Of a DNA stretch of 64,000 nt, positions 10,703 through 19,701 are shown piece after piece; positions within the stretch are counted from its first letter, which is position 1, and each line of letters starts with the position of its first letter. The notes beneath the pieces were generated by a model that saw nothing but the letters and a program-made list of their open reading frames with translations, was not told the DNA's origin and did not search any database. Source of the stretch: Paralithodes platypus. Taxonomy: Eukaryota; Arthropoda; Malacostraca; Decapoda; Lithodidae. The translations under genes and the position numbers were made by a program. Location: NCBI GenBank assembly GCA_032716605.1, contig CM064519.1, positions 24,700,191-24,764,190 of the forward strand, in the 5' to 3' direction.

Positions 10703-11133
10703 TAAAAGACACTTCGGGAGAAGTCAGATCTCGTATATTTGTCAGGCTTCCCAGTTTTTGATCTGCGAGATAATTCGGGGGCCGGCGTCTTTGTAGTTTT
10801 TTATTCTCCAAAATTGAATCTTGAAACAAACACCATCGGAAAGACTAAATCAGTTATAAACGCCATGCTGGTCTTTATATTATGTCAGGGTATTCATAAA
10901 TCTTTTGGACAAGTTAAGATATTCTGAAATCTTTTACTTAGGAACCCCACCGCGTAGCGAGCTGTAGTCGTGGAGTATTACGTCTCGTTACCCGGCGGGT
11001 TATTTAACACTTGTGTGCGAACATGTTGGGTTAACCTTATGAGCATTAATTCCTGGATTTTTTGTTTTTTTCCAGAGCTGGGTCCCGGCGGGTCTATACA
11101 GAACCTGGAGTAAGTTTCCCACCAGTTTCTGTC

Positions 11134-12297
11134 ATGGCTACCTTTGCCCCTGTCTTTGCTTTGTGCATTACGCCCACCTGTTCAGGTATCCCTATTTTTG
11201 CACACACCCTTTGCATTAAATGTGTTAAATGTCTCGACCGCTCAAGGGGTCTGTGGGTTATGAGAAACTGTACCTTTTGCTCTCAATTAAGCCATAAAGT
11301 GCTTCAGGACAATGATAAGACCGCGGCGGTCGCTTTACGGGAGGTCAGGCAGCAGATGACCACTTATACTACTACCGTGGCTCACAAGTCACTTCAATGC
11401 GATAACGTACCTCTTTGGGATAAGTTACTAATTGAGCACCCCCCCATTAAACGTCCCTCTAGAGTAACTGTACGAAAGTCGGCAGAGACTGGACAGGGTC
11501 TTACACTTTCTCCAGCCCCAGGCACATCTAAGAGACAACGAGAACCTACGCCCCAGGTGGCAGCATCACGGGCGCGATCCAGGTCCCCTATTAGACAGCA
11601 GCCGCCTAGTCTCTCGTCTTCCCCGGCTAGTAAGAAGAGCAAGACTGAGGGGTCCACCAGTGGTCATAGCGAGAAATATTCAAAGTCCAAAGGCGGTTCT
11701 AGGTCGCACCGTAGCCACAAATCTTCTCGAAGAGACTCACATGATCGAAAGGCCTCCCGGCGTTCACCGGAGTCTGGTGCCTCTCGTCATACCTCTACCC
11801 CCGACAAAGCTAGTATTCAATCTGATGAGGCTAGTGTAGTGTCAGCAACCAAAGATAGTTTGCCAATTAGTATTCTAACCTTAGAATTGGAGAGTTCGGT
11901 GGACAGTGATCGTCCTATAGCAGAGTCAACAGACTCCCAAGGGAGTGCAGGCCAAGGCCTAGGTGTATGGCGGTTTGCTCAAGATACACAAACAGTGGCT
12001 GATGTCCACCGGGACGCGGCGATCCCATCATCCATTCCCGACTTGTCTTGGCAACACGACGGGACTCCGGCTTCGGCGGAATCCTCTCACGGGGAGCCAG
12101 ATGACAAAGACGAGGTATCAATAATGTCGGACATGGAAGTGCAAGAGTCGGGTTCAGTTTTAGACGACGCACAGGATCGGAATGATTCACCTCTGAGTTC
12201 GTCATCAACTAAATATGTCACAGCAGAAGAAATAGATGATTTACTGGTTAATGCTCTAACTAAATTTTTGGCCAACAGCCGGAGACTCCTACAGTAG
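11134..12297 (+). CDS. DIRS ORF1, gag-like (first part)
   Basis: The open frame extends back to 11062, but the ATG at 11134 (GTCATGGCT context) follows a pyrimidine-rich stretch and a CAG and is the more natural start; splicing into it is possible. The N-terminus has paired cysteines (CITPTC, CIKCVKC, CTFC) resembling a zinc-binding fold. The middle is very rich in Ser, Arg and Lys (SRARSRSPIR, SHRSHKSSRRDSHDRK), likely RNA-binding, and the C-terminus is acidic. Position upstream of the pol ORF suggests a Gag-like nucleocapsid role; no conserved domain confirms this. It stops at 12297, and the next frame opens 14 bases later in a different phase. Confidence 0.7.
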   Translation: MATFAPVFALCITPTCSGIPIFAHTLCIKCVKCLDRSRGLWVMRNCTFCSQLSHKVLQDNDKTAAVALREVRQQMTTYTTTVAHKSLQCDNVPLWDKLLIEHPPIKRPSRVTVRKSAETGQGLTLSPAPGTSKRQREPTPQVAASRARSRSPIRQQPPSLSSSPASKKSKTEGSTSGHSEKYSKSKGGSRSHRSHKSSRRDSHDRKASRRSPESGASRHTSTPDKASIQSDEASVVSATKDSLPISILTLELESSVDSDRPIAESTDSQGSAGQGLGVWRFAQDTQTVADVHRDAAIPSSIPDLSWQHDGTPASAESSHGEPDDKDEVSIMSDMEVQESGSVLDDAQDRNDSPLSSSSTKYVTAEEIDDLLVNALTKFLANSRRLLQ

Positions 12298-12311
12298 ACC
12301 TGGGAGCTCCC

Positions 12312-13709
12312 ATGACAAGTTCCAATGTTCGGCCTCTGATGACTTCTATTGCTTTGACTCAGATTCCTCACCCTCCCTCTATATCACCATCTGTGGTCAC
12401 TAGGCCTGCTTCGGCGGCACTCACCACTTCTAGTGTAAGGGTTATAACGGATGTGAATCCGCCCCCGTTAGATAAAGCACCAATAAAGAAGGTAGCAATG
12501 CCCCTATTATACGGTCCCGACGAGTCATGGGTACAATTGATCCCCACTAAACCAGAGGTCACTCAGCCCACCTTGTCAGGGGAACTTCCAGTGCCACGAG
12601 AGTGGGTAATCCAAGGCAATAAATCTAAAAAATTAAGAGCCTTGGATTCTTTGGGTAATGTACTAGATGTTAATGTTAAGGCCATTCCTAACTATTATCA
12701 CCAGGACTATTTTGTATATACTGCTACACCTGCCCTGCCCCCTGCCTCAGCTTCAAAACTATTTTCTGACTGGTCGAAGCATGATGGGTTTAATGACATA
12801 AAAGCACTGTCAGCTCTCACTCCAGAACTAGATTTGCAAACTGTCACAGACACAGTCGCTAATCCAGTGTTGAAGGTGGGGCAGTTGGGCCCGGGGCCTT
12901 GGGTGGAATGGGCTCAGAACTTTGCGACCACCTTCACCTCAAAATCTTCCCACCAAATTCCTCACGATAGTCATTCTTGGTTCTCTATGCCAGTGTGTTC
13001 TGCCGGCGGAGTCCCTTCGGCTTTGTTTGCTTTCTTAGCTGCCCCCAAAATCAATCTATGTGAACTCAAGGACCCTTTCACTACTCCTTCCCCAACTCAC
13101 CTAGACCGGGAATTTAGGCTACGAGGGAAAGCGTATAGACTTTTCTCCCAGTACATTGTGACGCACCAGGTGGCGAAATCGATGCTCCGATCCACTCAGG
13201 CAATCGCAGACGCGGATGCCAGAAGATCGGTTGAACTATCTCGGCGATTGCTCCTTCAGACGTCGATTCAGTCGTTGGGTGATATCCGCACAGCCTTGCT
13301 TGAGGCGGTCCGGGCGAGACAAGATCTCAGGATGTCCTTGGTACGGAAACTTCCTGATCGAATTGCGAATCAGGTGGTCATGTCACCAGTGCTCACTCCC
13401 TCTTTAATGTCCCCTGAGGTGTGGAGAACGGTTTTTAATATGGCTCAGGCCTTTAAACATAGTCCCGCCCCTTCTAAGAAACCTGCCTTTAACTTTCCCA
13501 AACCCAAGCCAGTCGCAAAAGCACAGCCGGGGGGATCTAAGCCCTTTCATCTACCTAAGTCCGCCTCCCCCCAAGGTCAGTACAGGTATAGACAAGGTAA
13601 GTTTACAGGTCAGAAAGGACGAGGCTATAACAAACCAGGTCAGGGCCCGTCTTCTGCCAACGCCGGCCAGCCGGCTAAGCGTCCACCACCACCATCTCCA
13701 CCACCATAA
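12312..13709 (+). CDS. DIRS ORF2, gag-like (second part)
   Basis: A 465-codon frame starts with ATG at 12312. I do not recognise a named domain. The central part (EWVIQGNKSKKLRALDSLGN ... YYHQDYFVYTATPALPPAS ... LDREFRLRGKAYRLFSQYIV) looks like a capsid-type helical region. The C-terminus is basic and rich in Gly, Pro and Gln (YRYRQGKFTGQKGRGYNKPG), as in nucleic-acid-binding tails. ORF1 plus ORF2 would make one ~850-residue protein, so they may be an ancestral gag split by a frameshift, or two proteins linked by a programmed shift. The first is simpler. ORF2 ends 43 bases before the earliest possible pol start. Confidence 0.65.
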   Translation: MTSSNVRPLMTSIALTQIPHPPSISPSVVTRPASAALTTSSVRVITDVNPPPLDKAPIKKVAMPLLYGPDESWVQLIPTKPEVTQPTLSGELPVPREWVIQGNKSKKLRALDSLGNVLDVNVKAIPNYYHQDYFVYTATPALPPASASKLFSDWSKHDGFNDIKALSALTPELDLQTVTDTVANPVLKVGQLGPGPWVEWAQNFATTFTSKSSHQIPHDSHSWFSMPVCSAGGVPSALFAFLAAPKINLCELKDPFTTPSPTHLDREFRLRGKAYRLFSQYIVTHQVAKSMLRSTQAIADADARRSVELSRRLLLQTSIQSLGDIRTALLEAVRARQDLRMSLVRKLPDRIANQVVMSPVLTPSLMSPEVWRTVFNMAQAFKHSPAPSKKPAFNFPKPKPVAKAQPGGSKPFHLPKSASPQGQYRYRQGKFTGQKGRGYNKPGQGPSSANAGQPAKRPPPPSPPP

Positions 13710-13752
13710 AAAAGCTAAGTCTCTCTCACTCCCGGGGCCGGTTTTAAGGCGG

Positions 13753-16452
13753 GTGGATCCGAGGGTAGTACAACCGGCGAACCCTTGTCTGCTAACTGGG
13801 TCGTTCCGAACGTGTCACCAAGCATGGCCGTTAAATACTTGGGCAAGGATGGTGGCACACAAAGGCATCACTTGGCAGTGGCTCCGGCGATCTCGTTTAC
13901 GTCAGCCGACTACGGCGAATCTAGTTTCATTAGAGGTGGAGTCACTGGTCAAGGAAATGATAGCCAAGAATGTCATCATCCCGGTCCCTCAAAATTACCC
14001 AGTCTTCACATCCAAGCTATTTTTGGTACCCAAAAGGGACAGTGTTCAGATGAGACCTGTCGTAGACCTGTCGTATCTGAACCTTCACATTCACAACGAG
14101 TCATTCAGGATGTTAACTGTACACCAAATCAGGCTAACACTTCCGCCGGGAGGATGGATGTGTTCCCTAGACCTGACAGACGCTTATTGGCACGTCTCGG
14201 TAAACAAAAGATTTCAAAGATTTCTGGCCTTACGGATCAGGAATCAAACTTATGTTTTTCAGAGGATGCCATTCGGATTGAACCTGGCACCTCGCTTATT
14301 CATAAAATTAGTCCGGCAAGCCCTGATGCCATTGTTAAAACAAGGGATCAGGATTTTGTGGTACCTAGACGACTGGCTAGTGGTGGCAGAGACGGAGCAA
14401 GTATGCATAAATCATGTCAACATAACATTAAAACATGTCAAAACTCTAGGGTTCAAGGTAAATCTGGTAAATTCAAACCTTGTTCCCTCACGAGTAGTTC
14501 AGTGGATAGGGCTGGTTTGGGACACAGCTGCTCTCACTCTGAGTCAGAGTGTGGACAACCGAAACAGATTTTGCAGGAAACTGTTCCTGTTCCTTCACAG
14601 TCTGACTACGACACGGAGAATCTGGGAGTCTCTGGTCGGCTCTCTCAACTGGATTCAACTAACTGTAATGTTGGGCCGGTTGAAAGTAAAGCGTTTAATA
14701 TTGGAGGGCAAAAAATATTTTCCACTATTGCCGGCGGAAAAATTATGGCCCATACCAAAATTAATCCACAACTTACTAGAGGTCTGGGCGAAGAGGGAAA
14801 TGTTGCACTCAGTAATGTCATGGACCTCTCCTCCGCCGACGGTATGGGTAGACACGGATGCGTCAGGAACGATACGTTGGGGTTTTCAGTCAAACCAAGG
14901 GCACCAGGGTCAAGGGCTTTGGTCCCATTTAGAAATCTCCCACATCAATGTCAAAGAATTACTAGTCCCCTTATATTTCCTTCAGGCTCACGGCTCTACT
15001 TTACGGGGCAAGTCGGTGGCCTTCAGAATGGACAATCTGAATGCGGTTCACTGTATTCAGAAACAAGGGTCAACGAGATCTCGGAAGTTGCTAAACGTGT
15101 CGGAAGAGATTTTTATTCTAGCCAACAGGCTGGACATTCATCTTCACGCATCTTATCTCCCAGGCGTAGCAAACGTCTGGGCAGACGCTCTGTCTCGGAG
15201 ACAGAGCACAACAGTAGAATGGGCGCTCAAGCAACCCATTTTCAACCAAATGATTGCAGAGCTTTACCATCCACAAGTGGATCTGTTCGCGTCCGAGGAG
15301 ACTCACAAACTCCCACTGTACCTCACCCGCCGGACGATAACGCCGGCAGGGGGGCCAGACGCCCTAGTGACAGACTGGAACAGGTGGAGTTCCATCTATC
15401 TGTTTCCGCCGCCAGACGCGTCTCTAATGTGCCATGTAGTAAACAAACTACGAGATTATCGGGGCTTAGTCTCGATAATCGCGCCCCTGAGGCCGGCGCA
15501 GTTGTGGTACCAGCAATTGAAAACGTGGTGCCCACACCCGGTGTCGCTCCCGGTCGGGTTTTTTCCACTTAGACACGATTGGCAACCTAGCGACCTCGCT
15601 GACTTTTGCATTATGGACATTCAGGAGGCCAAATGGCTAGCACCGTATGGTAGAGACGTGACCAATAAATTCATGAATCAATATACTCAGTCTACAAAAC
15701 GACAGTATCAATCACATTGGCAAGCCTTTACGTCTTGGATCCTTAGGACAGAACAAACTGTGCCCTCAGTGGCTTTAGTTTTTAATTATTTAAATTATCT
15801 GTTCGAGCAGAAACATTTATCTGTGGTAACGTTAAAAAATCACTTAACAGCGATCAGGATACCATTTTGGGACCTTACCGGTCTCACCATACCAGTCGCG
15901 GAGGAAACAGGTTTTATGAGGGCATGTTTTAAACTCCGTCCACCTCCCCGTCAGCTCATGCCTACTTGGTCTCTGGACAAAGCATTGTCGTTACTTCATT
16001 CCCGTCTGTACCAAAATACTGCAGATTTTACATTACTATTAAAAAAGGCAGTATTTCTTTTGGCTTTGGCCACCGGGAACAGAGTGTCTGAGCTGGCGGC
16101 GATGAGCAACACACCTAATTGCCTCAGGTTTGGTAGGCTTAATGAGTGTATTCAAATTGGACCTTCCCCGGGGTTCATAGCCAAGAATGAGCACAGTGAA
16201 CACGTGTTTTCAGAGTTCACAGTGCCGGCGTTGAAAAGGGGAAAGGTGCACCATAATTTATGTCCAGTGCAGGCTCTAACCAAATATTTGAGGGTAGCTC
16301 CTCTAAAACCCCAGGGTGCTTTATGGGTAGCAAGTACGGGTAAGCGCTTGCTGAAACGTAGATTGGCTTCTCTTTTGGTCGAGGTCATTAAAGAGAGTAA
16401 TCCCGGCGTTGTGGGTAGGGCCCACGATTTAAACCTTCCTTGCCATGTATAG
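13753..16452 (+). CDS. DIRS pol: reverse transcriptase, RNase H, tyrosine recombinase
   Basis: The frame covers 899 residues counted from a GTG; the first ATG is codon 33, so initiation may depend on a shift from ORF2. In order: RT with VVDLSYLN (103-110), SLDLTDAY (138-145), FGLNLAP (174-180) and catalytic YLDD (204-207); RNase H with VDTDAS (366-371), RMDN (425-428) and ADALSR (477-482); a linker with VDLFAS (509-514) common after RNase H in DIRS; then a tyrosine recombinase with the first catalytic Arg in GNRVSEL (775-781). The recombinase reaches the conserved HD (891-892), but the expected following Arg and the C-terminal Tyr region are lost: the frame runs into LNLPCHV and stops. Residues of the expected tail continue in another frame downstream of 16452, so a late frameshift has probably inactivated integration. 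I see no Dam-type methyltransferase domain. Confidence 0.9.
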   Translation: MDPRVVQPANPCLLTGSFRTCHQAWPLNTWARMVAHKGITWQWLRRSRLRQPTTANLVSLEVESLVKEMIAKNVIIPVPQNYPVFTSKLFLVPKRDSVQMRPVVDLSYLNLHIHNESFRMLTVHQIRLTLPPGGWMCSLDLTDAYWHVSVNKRFQRFLALRIRNQTYVFQRMPFGLNLAPRLFIKLVRQALMPLLKQGIRILWYLDDWLVVAETEQVCINHVNITLKHVKTLGFKVNLVNSNLVPSRVVQWIGLVWDTAALTLSQSVDNRNRFCRKLFLFLHSLTTTRRIWESLVGSLNWIQLTVMLGRLKVKRLILEGKKYFPLLPAEKLWPIPKLIHNLLEVWAKREMLHSVMSWTSPPPTVWVDTDASGTIRWGFQSNQGHQGQGLWSHLEISHINVKELLVPLYFLQAHGSTLRGKSVAFRMDNLNAVHCIQKQGSTRSRKLLNVSEEIFILANRLDIHLHASYLPGVANVWADALSRRQSTTVEWALKQPIFNQMIAELYHPQVDLFASEETHKLPLYLTRRTITPAGGPDALVTDWNRWSSIYLFPPPDASLMCHVVNKLRDYRGLVSIIAPLRPAQLWYQQLKTWCPHPVSLPVGFFPLRHDWQPSDLADFCIMDIQEAKWLAPYGRDVTNKFMNQYTQSTKRQYQSHWQAFTSWILRTEQTVPSVALVFNYLNYLFEQKHLSVVTLKNHLTAIRIPFWDLTGLTIPVAEETGFMRACFKLRPPPRQLMPTWSLDKALSLLHSRLYQNTADFTLLLKKAVFLLALATGNRVSELAAMSNTPNCLRFGRLNECIQIGPSPGFIAKNEHSEHVFSEFTVPALKRGKVHHNLCPVQALTKYLRVAPLKPQGALWVASTGKRLLKRRLASLLVEVIKESNPGVVGRAHDLNLPCHV
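13785..15572 (+). other. Long overlapping open frame inside DIRS pol
   Basis: 595 codons without a stop, in a different phase from pol, cover the RT and RNase H regions. No domain is recognisable; composition is Ser-, Arg- and Gly-rich, as expected of a phase shadow. DIRS elements often have overlapping ORFs, so I list it, but it is more likely a by-product of pol codon use. Confidence 0.3.
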
Positions 16453-17039
16453 CTTTAAGGCAGAGGGTCTAGGTGGCCCTTAAGTCACTTTTTGTTTAAT
16501 TTCAAGGAAAATGGGGGGGGGGGGTGCAGTCAGTGTAATATAGGACACCCTAGACCCCGCCGGAGTATAAGAGCTGTGATACTAGTTATGGGTATTGTGA
16601 TATGAAAATTTCTCTGTAATATTCAGTGCAGGAAATTGTGCTAGTACAATGGTAGTACAAACAACAGTGTTGTTAGAATAGTTTTAGCTGTAAAAGCAAT
16701 TTAATTTTAAGCATTGGATATATTTTGCAAGATATATCCACTAGTATTATGGGGTTATATGTGCACATGTAAACTTATAAGTTTTTATTTTTCACCACTT
16801 ATGTTGAGTGGGGTGCCTTGTTAACTTACAGATCTGTTCACAGAATCTCAAGAGTTAACCCTTTTTATCAAGCAGGCTTCTTTGAAGCACGCTCCTGCTT
16901 GAACCCCCTTTTGTATATATGTGCTGCGCCAATAAATATATACTTTTTTCGAAGTAAGAATACTATGTGGTTGTTTGATTATCTGCTTTTGTTAGAGTTA
17001 TGATATGATTACGAATGTCCCCCTCCAGTCTTAGATATC
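16453..17039 (+). other. DIRS 3' region before the complementary region
   Basis: Non-coding, with a G run at about 16514. It ends close to the internal complementary region. AATAAA at 16929-16934 could serve as a polyadenylation signal for the element's transcript. Confidence 0.4.
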
Positions 17040-17147
17040 AGGCATGTTCGTCAATGATGGAGGGGCCACTAATAAATTATAGGTTTGACTCCTGCAAGGA
17101 GATAAAGAAAACCTAATATATAGTAGTGGCCCCGTAATCATTGACGA
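17040..17147 (-). repeat. DIRS internal complementary region
   Basis: Bases 17040-17077 are the complement of the left end (9000-9037). The following bases to 17147 are the complement of the right end (17503-17569). The two meet at AATAAAT|TATAGGTTT with no gap, which fixes the first and last base of the element. In DIRS this region is thought to template completion of the ends and circle formation. Confidence 0.92.
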
Positions 17148-17220
17148 CTGGGGCCCTCCCGACCATCCCCTTCCCATTCGTTGATGTATTGAGGATTTTG
17201 GTTTACTTGATATGTCAGTG

Positions 17221-17569
17221 AAGGAAGAATGATGCCTGAATCAGCGTCTGGTCAAAGATCCACACAAGTACATCCACGATATGATGGAAAGCTTATTGAA
17301 TAGTTATTCTTATTTTCTTTTTCTTTTTATTTTTTACGAAGTTTTTTCGTAGTGAGAACCCAATTCATAATGACTGAAGCCATGAGTGAGGTCGCGTGCG
17401 CTCATGATGAAGGCTCCTCAAATTTGTTATGCTCTGCGCGGTAGATTCAAACTACGGCGGATGAGTGTTTGAAGAGGGTGCCTTATGTAATAGGCATGTT
17501 CGTCAATGATTACGGGGCCACTACTAAATATTAGGTTTTCTTTATCTCCTTGCAGGAGTCAAACCTATA
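17221..17569 (-). repeat. DIRS right inverted terminal repeat with extension
   Basis: 17221-17523 is inverted relative to the left repeat. The outer 46 bases (17524-17569, ending CAAACCTATA) are absent from the left end but present in the internal complementary region, the asymmetric right extension known in DIRS elements. Confidence 0.9.
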
Positions 17570-17630
17570 TTGTGGCTAGCTGGGGTGAGTCTGGTTTTGG
17601 TGGTGATAATGATCGGGAGGTGGTCCGAGC

Positions 17631-18263
17631 CTAAGGTTCTGACCACCCTCCAGGATGTTGTGGGGGCGAGTTCTGGGGAGCAAAAGGTGATGTCTGGAGA
17701 TGATGGGTTATAGAGGGCTTGGTGAGGAATATGGGTATGTTGATGGATGTCGTTAAGGATGATGAGGTTATCTGTTTGGTTTGTAGTACCAGCCCTCTGT
17801 CTGTGTCGGGGTTGTCGACAAACCAGGCCGACGTCTTGGCGTTGAAGTCACCATCCAGGATGAGGTGTGGGGTGTTTGTGATGTGTTCTAAGTGTGGTCT
17901 GTATTCATTTGGTATTGTAGGGGATGTTTGGGGAGGGATGTATGTGTTTATGATGGTTATGTTGGAGGTGTTGCCAGTGCGTATTTTAATTGATTGTATT
18001 TCTGTTGTGTTATCATTTGGGGGGAGGAGGGATTTGGTTTGTACACTGGTTACTATGTATGATATTTCTTTGTGTACCAGGGTGATGAGTCCACCGCCCC
18101 CGCTGACAGCCTGGTCTTGTCTGATGGTGGTGAAATTATGAAATGTGGGTGTTTTTTGTGTTGTGCAGAGTTTTGTTTCTTGTAAGATGGCAATGTGTAT
18201 GTTGTGTTGTTTGATGAAGTGTGAGAGTTCGTGTTTCTTTGTGTTGATGCCATCTATGTTCAA
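17631..18263 (-). pseudogene. 2A LINE copy 2 endonuclease fragment
   Basis: A 210-residue frame matching an APE-like endonuclease, the enzyme that nicks genomic DNA to start target-primed reverse transcription. Motifs are MNIDGINTKKHELSHFIKQ at the start, IAILQETKL near residues 28-36, GGGGLITLVHKE near 56-67, and LILDGDFNAKTSAWFVDNPD near 133-152 (copy 3 reads GGDFNA here). It ends before the SDHLPI histidine motif because of a frameshift; the remainder is readable in another frame at 17570-17640. The same domain is seen in copies 1 (19731-20408) and 3 (60860-62000). Confidence 0.8.
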
Positions 18264-18751
18264 TTGGAGAATATTAATGTTATGTGCACGATGTATGTTG
18301 GGTGCTGCTGCACGAGGATGGGGTGGGGGTGGGGGTGAGGGGGGGCTGGGGGTTGGGATGGGTGAGGTGGGGGTGGGGATTGGGGAGCAGGAGATGGGGG
18401 TTGGAATGGATTAGGATGGGGTGTGGTGTGTTGAGTTGAGGATGTGGATGGTATGGGAAGGTTAGGGGGGTTAGGGAGGAGAGGTGGACGGGTTTTAGGG
18501 GGGGGAGTGGATGATATGGGAAGGCTAGGTGGGTTGGGGAGGAGAGGTGGACGGGTTTTAGGCGAGGGATTTGACTGGGAGAGGGAGGGGCATGAGGAAC
18601 AGGTCCAGGTGTTCGTGTAGTGTTTTTTGGAGGCAAGTGTTGTACAGGTGAAGTGGGTCCAGTTCCTGCATGAATTGCAGAGAACTGAACCCTTAATGTG
18701 GCGACTCGAAGTGATGGGTTTTGAGCAAGTTGGACATATGTATGTGTACGT

Positions 18752-18775
18752 GGGTCCTGGGTTGCTCTCAATGTC
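18752..18775 (-). other. 2A-like peptide motif, 2A LINE copy 2
   Basis: Encodes DIESNPGP preceded by RRLLLAG. This fits the 2A consensus D-x-E-x-N-P-G-P, at whose final Gly-Pro the ribosome skips a peptide bond. It is followed at once by TYTYICPTCSKP, the start of the zinc finger. Confidence 0.85.
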
Positions 18776-18848
18776 TCCGGCTAGAAGAAGTCTTCGAGAA
18801 ATGACAGCCGGAGAGTCATTTCTCGGTGTAGGAAAAACTGTGTGATGT

Positions 18849-19447
18849 ACTCACCTAATTGTAGTATACAGGATTTGAGCCTAAGCTCGTGTTGTCCTGT
18901 CTCTCTCTCTCTACATTTATCCAATTTTGCTTTAAAAGTTTGAATATTTCTTGCTCCCACCACCTCCCCATCCAACTTATTCCAACACTCAATGCTTCTG
19001 TACGGGAAGCTGAACTTTCTTACATCAGACTTACTTACAACTTTCCTCAACTAACATTCATGACCCCTGGTTCTTCCCTCGTCCCTCACCACAAAATCTC
19101 CCTTGTCGATCTTCTCAAAACCTTTCACACACTTAAACATCATGATCATGTCACCTCTCTCTCTCCTCTCCCTCAGCGTTGGCAGCTTTAGCCTCTCCAA
19201 TCTCTCCTCATAAGGCAGGTCTCTAAGGCTAGCTATCATCTTAGTGGCAACTCTCTGAACTCTTTCCAGTTTTTTATTATGTTTTATAAGGTGTGGAGAC
19301 CACACCACTGCTGCATACTCCAGTCTTGGTCGTATTATTGTCCCTATTATTTTTGCTAACATCTCTTCATCTAAATAATTCAGAGCTATTCTCATGTTAG
19401 TCAATACTGCATAGGTTTCACCAATTATTTTATTTATATGCTGTATA
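18849..19447 (-). mobile_element. CR1-like LINE 3' fragment inserted in 2A LINE copy 2
   Basis: The minus strand encodes IRPRLEYAAVVWSPHLIKHN, PYEERLERLKLPTLRERRER and MMFKCVKGFEKID, the C-terminal RT region of a CR1/L2-type LINE. It then has a short 3' UTR containing the CTCACCTAATTGTAG block also seen at 47784. The 2A LINE leader reads through on both sides (GTGATGT / GTGTGTGTGG), so the insertion is well bounded, with a weak TGATGTA / TGCTGTA target duplication. Confidence 0.8.
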
Positions 19448-19701
19448 TGTGTGTGTGTGGTGGTGTGAGAGGTCTGGAAATTCCCGGCGCGACTGAAGCC
19501 GTTCCAAGGACCCGTGCCCCCAGGGAGGGGGCAGGGGATGGTTGTGACGGTTTGGCTCCCGAAACTGCTCCCCGCGGCCGGCATCCGGTTGTCCTCCACT
19601 GGTCGTTGATCTTGTCTCCGGCCGTGGAGGGTCGGCAGCCGTCCGCGGTTGGCAGCTCCGGGAGGTGGTCCCACGGCGTAGACACCGCCACATCAGGACC
19701 T
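19448..19701 (-). mobile_element. 2A LINE copy 2, 5' leader
   Basis: The leader starts about 19698 with CTGATGTGGCGGTGTCTACG on the minus strand, as in copy 3 at 60036. It includes an in-frame ATG opening MPAAGSSFGSQTV, identical to copy 3, and leads to the 2A motif. It abuts the second copy of the target duplication GAGTCTGTTGTTG (19702-19714). Confidence 0.8.

Larger units (their letters stand above)
9000..17569 (+). mobile_element. DIRS-like tyrosine-recombinase retrotransposon, 8,570 bp, complete ends
   Basis: All structural marks of a DIRS element are present. Inverted terminal repeats lie at 9000-9310 and 17221-17569. An internal complementary region at 17040-17147 carries the complement of both outer ends joined. 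There are gag-like ORFs, and a pol ORF holds reverse transcriptase, RNase H and tyrosine recombinase. The host LINE reads TATGTGTGT up to 8999 and TTGTGGCTAGC from 17570. The uninterrupted LINE at 61971-62005 (opposite strand) shows exactly that join, so there is no target duplication or loss, as expected for integration by a tyrosine recombinase through a circular intermediate. The element itself carries no insertions and its terminal repeats are nearly identical, suggesting it is the youngest large insertion in this nest. Confidence 0.93.
17570..18848 (-). mobile_element. 2A LINE copy 2, endonuclease and N-terminal part
   Basis: Minus strand: the 2A-like motif (18752-18775), a PHD-like finger, a proline-rich linker (18300-18600), then an apurinic-type endonuclease (ORF at 17631-18263: LNIDGINTKK-type start, ILQETKL, DGDFNAKTSAW). 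The GWSEP near 17631 should continue to SDHLPIII, but a small indel shifts the frame there. The 5' leader continues at 19448 beyond a CR1-like insertion. Confidence 0.82.

Noticed and set aside
13216..13407. Short frame inside DIRS ORF2
   Set aside because: Phase shadow of the gag-like frame.
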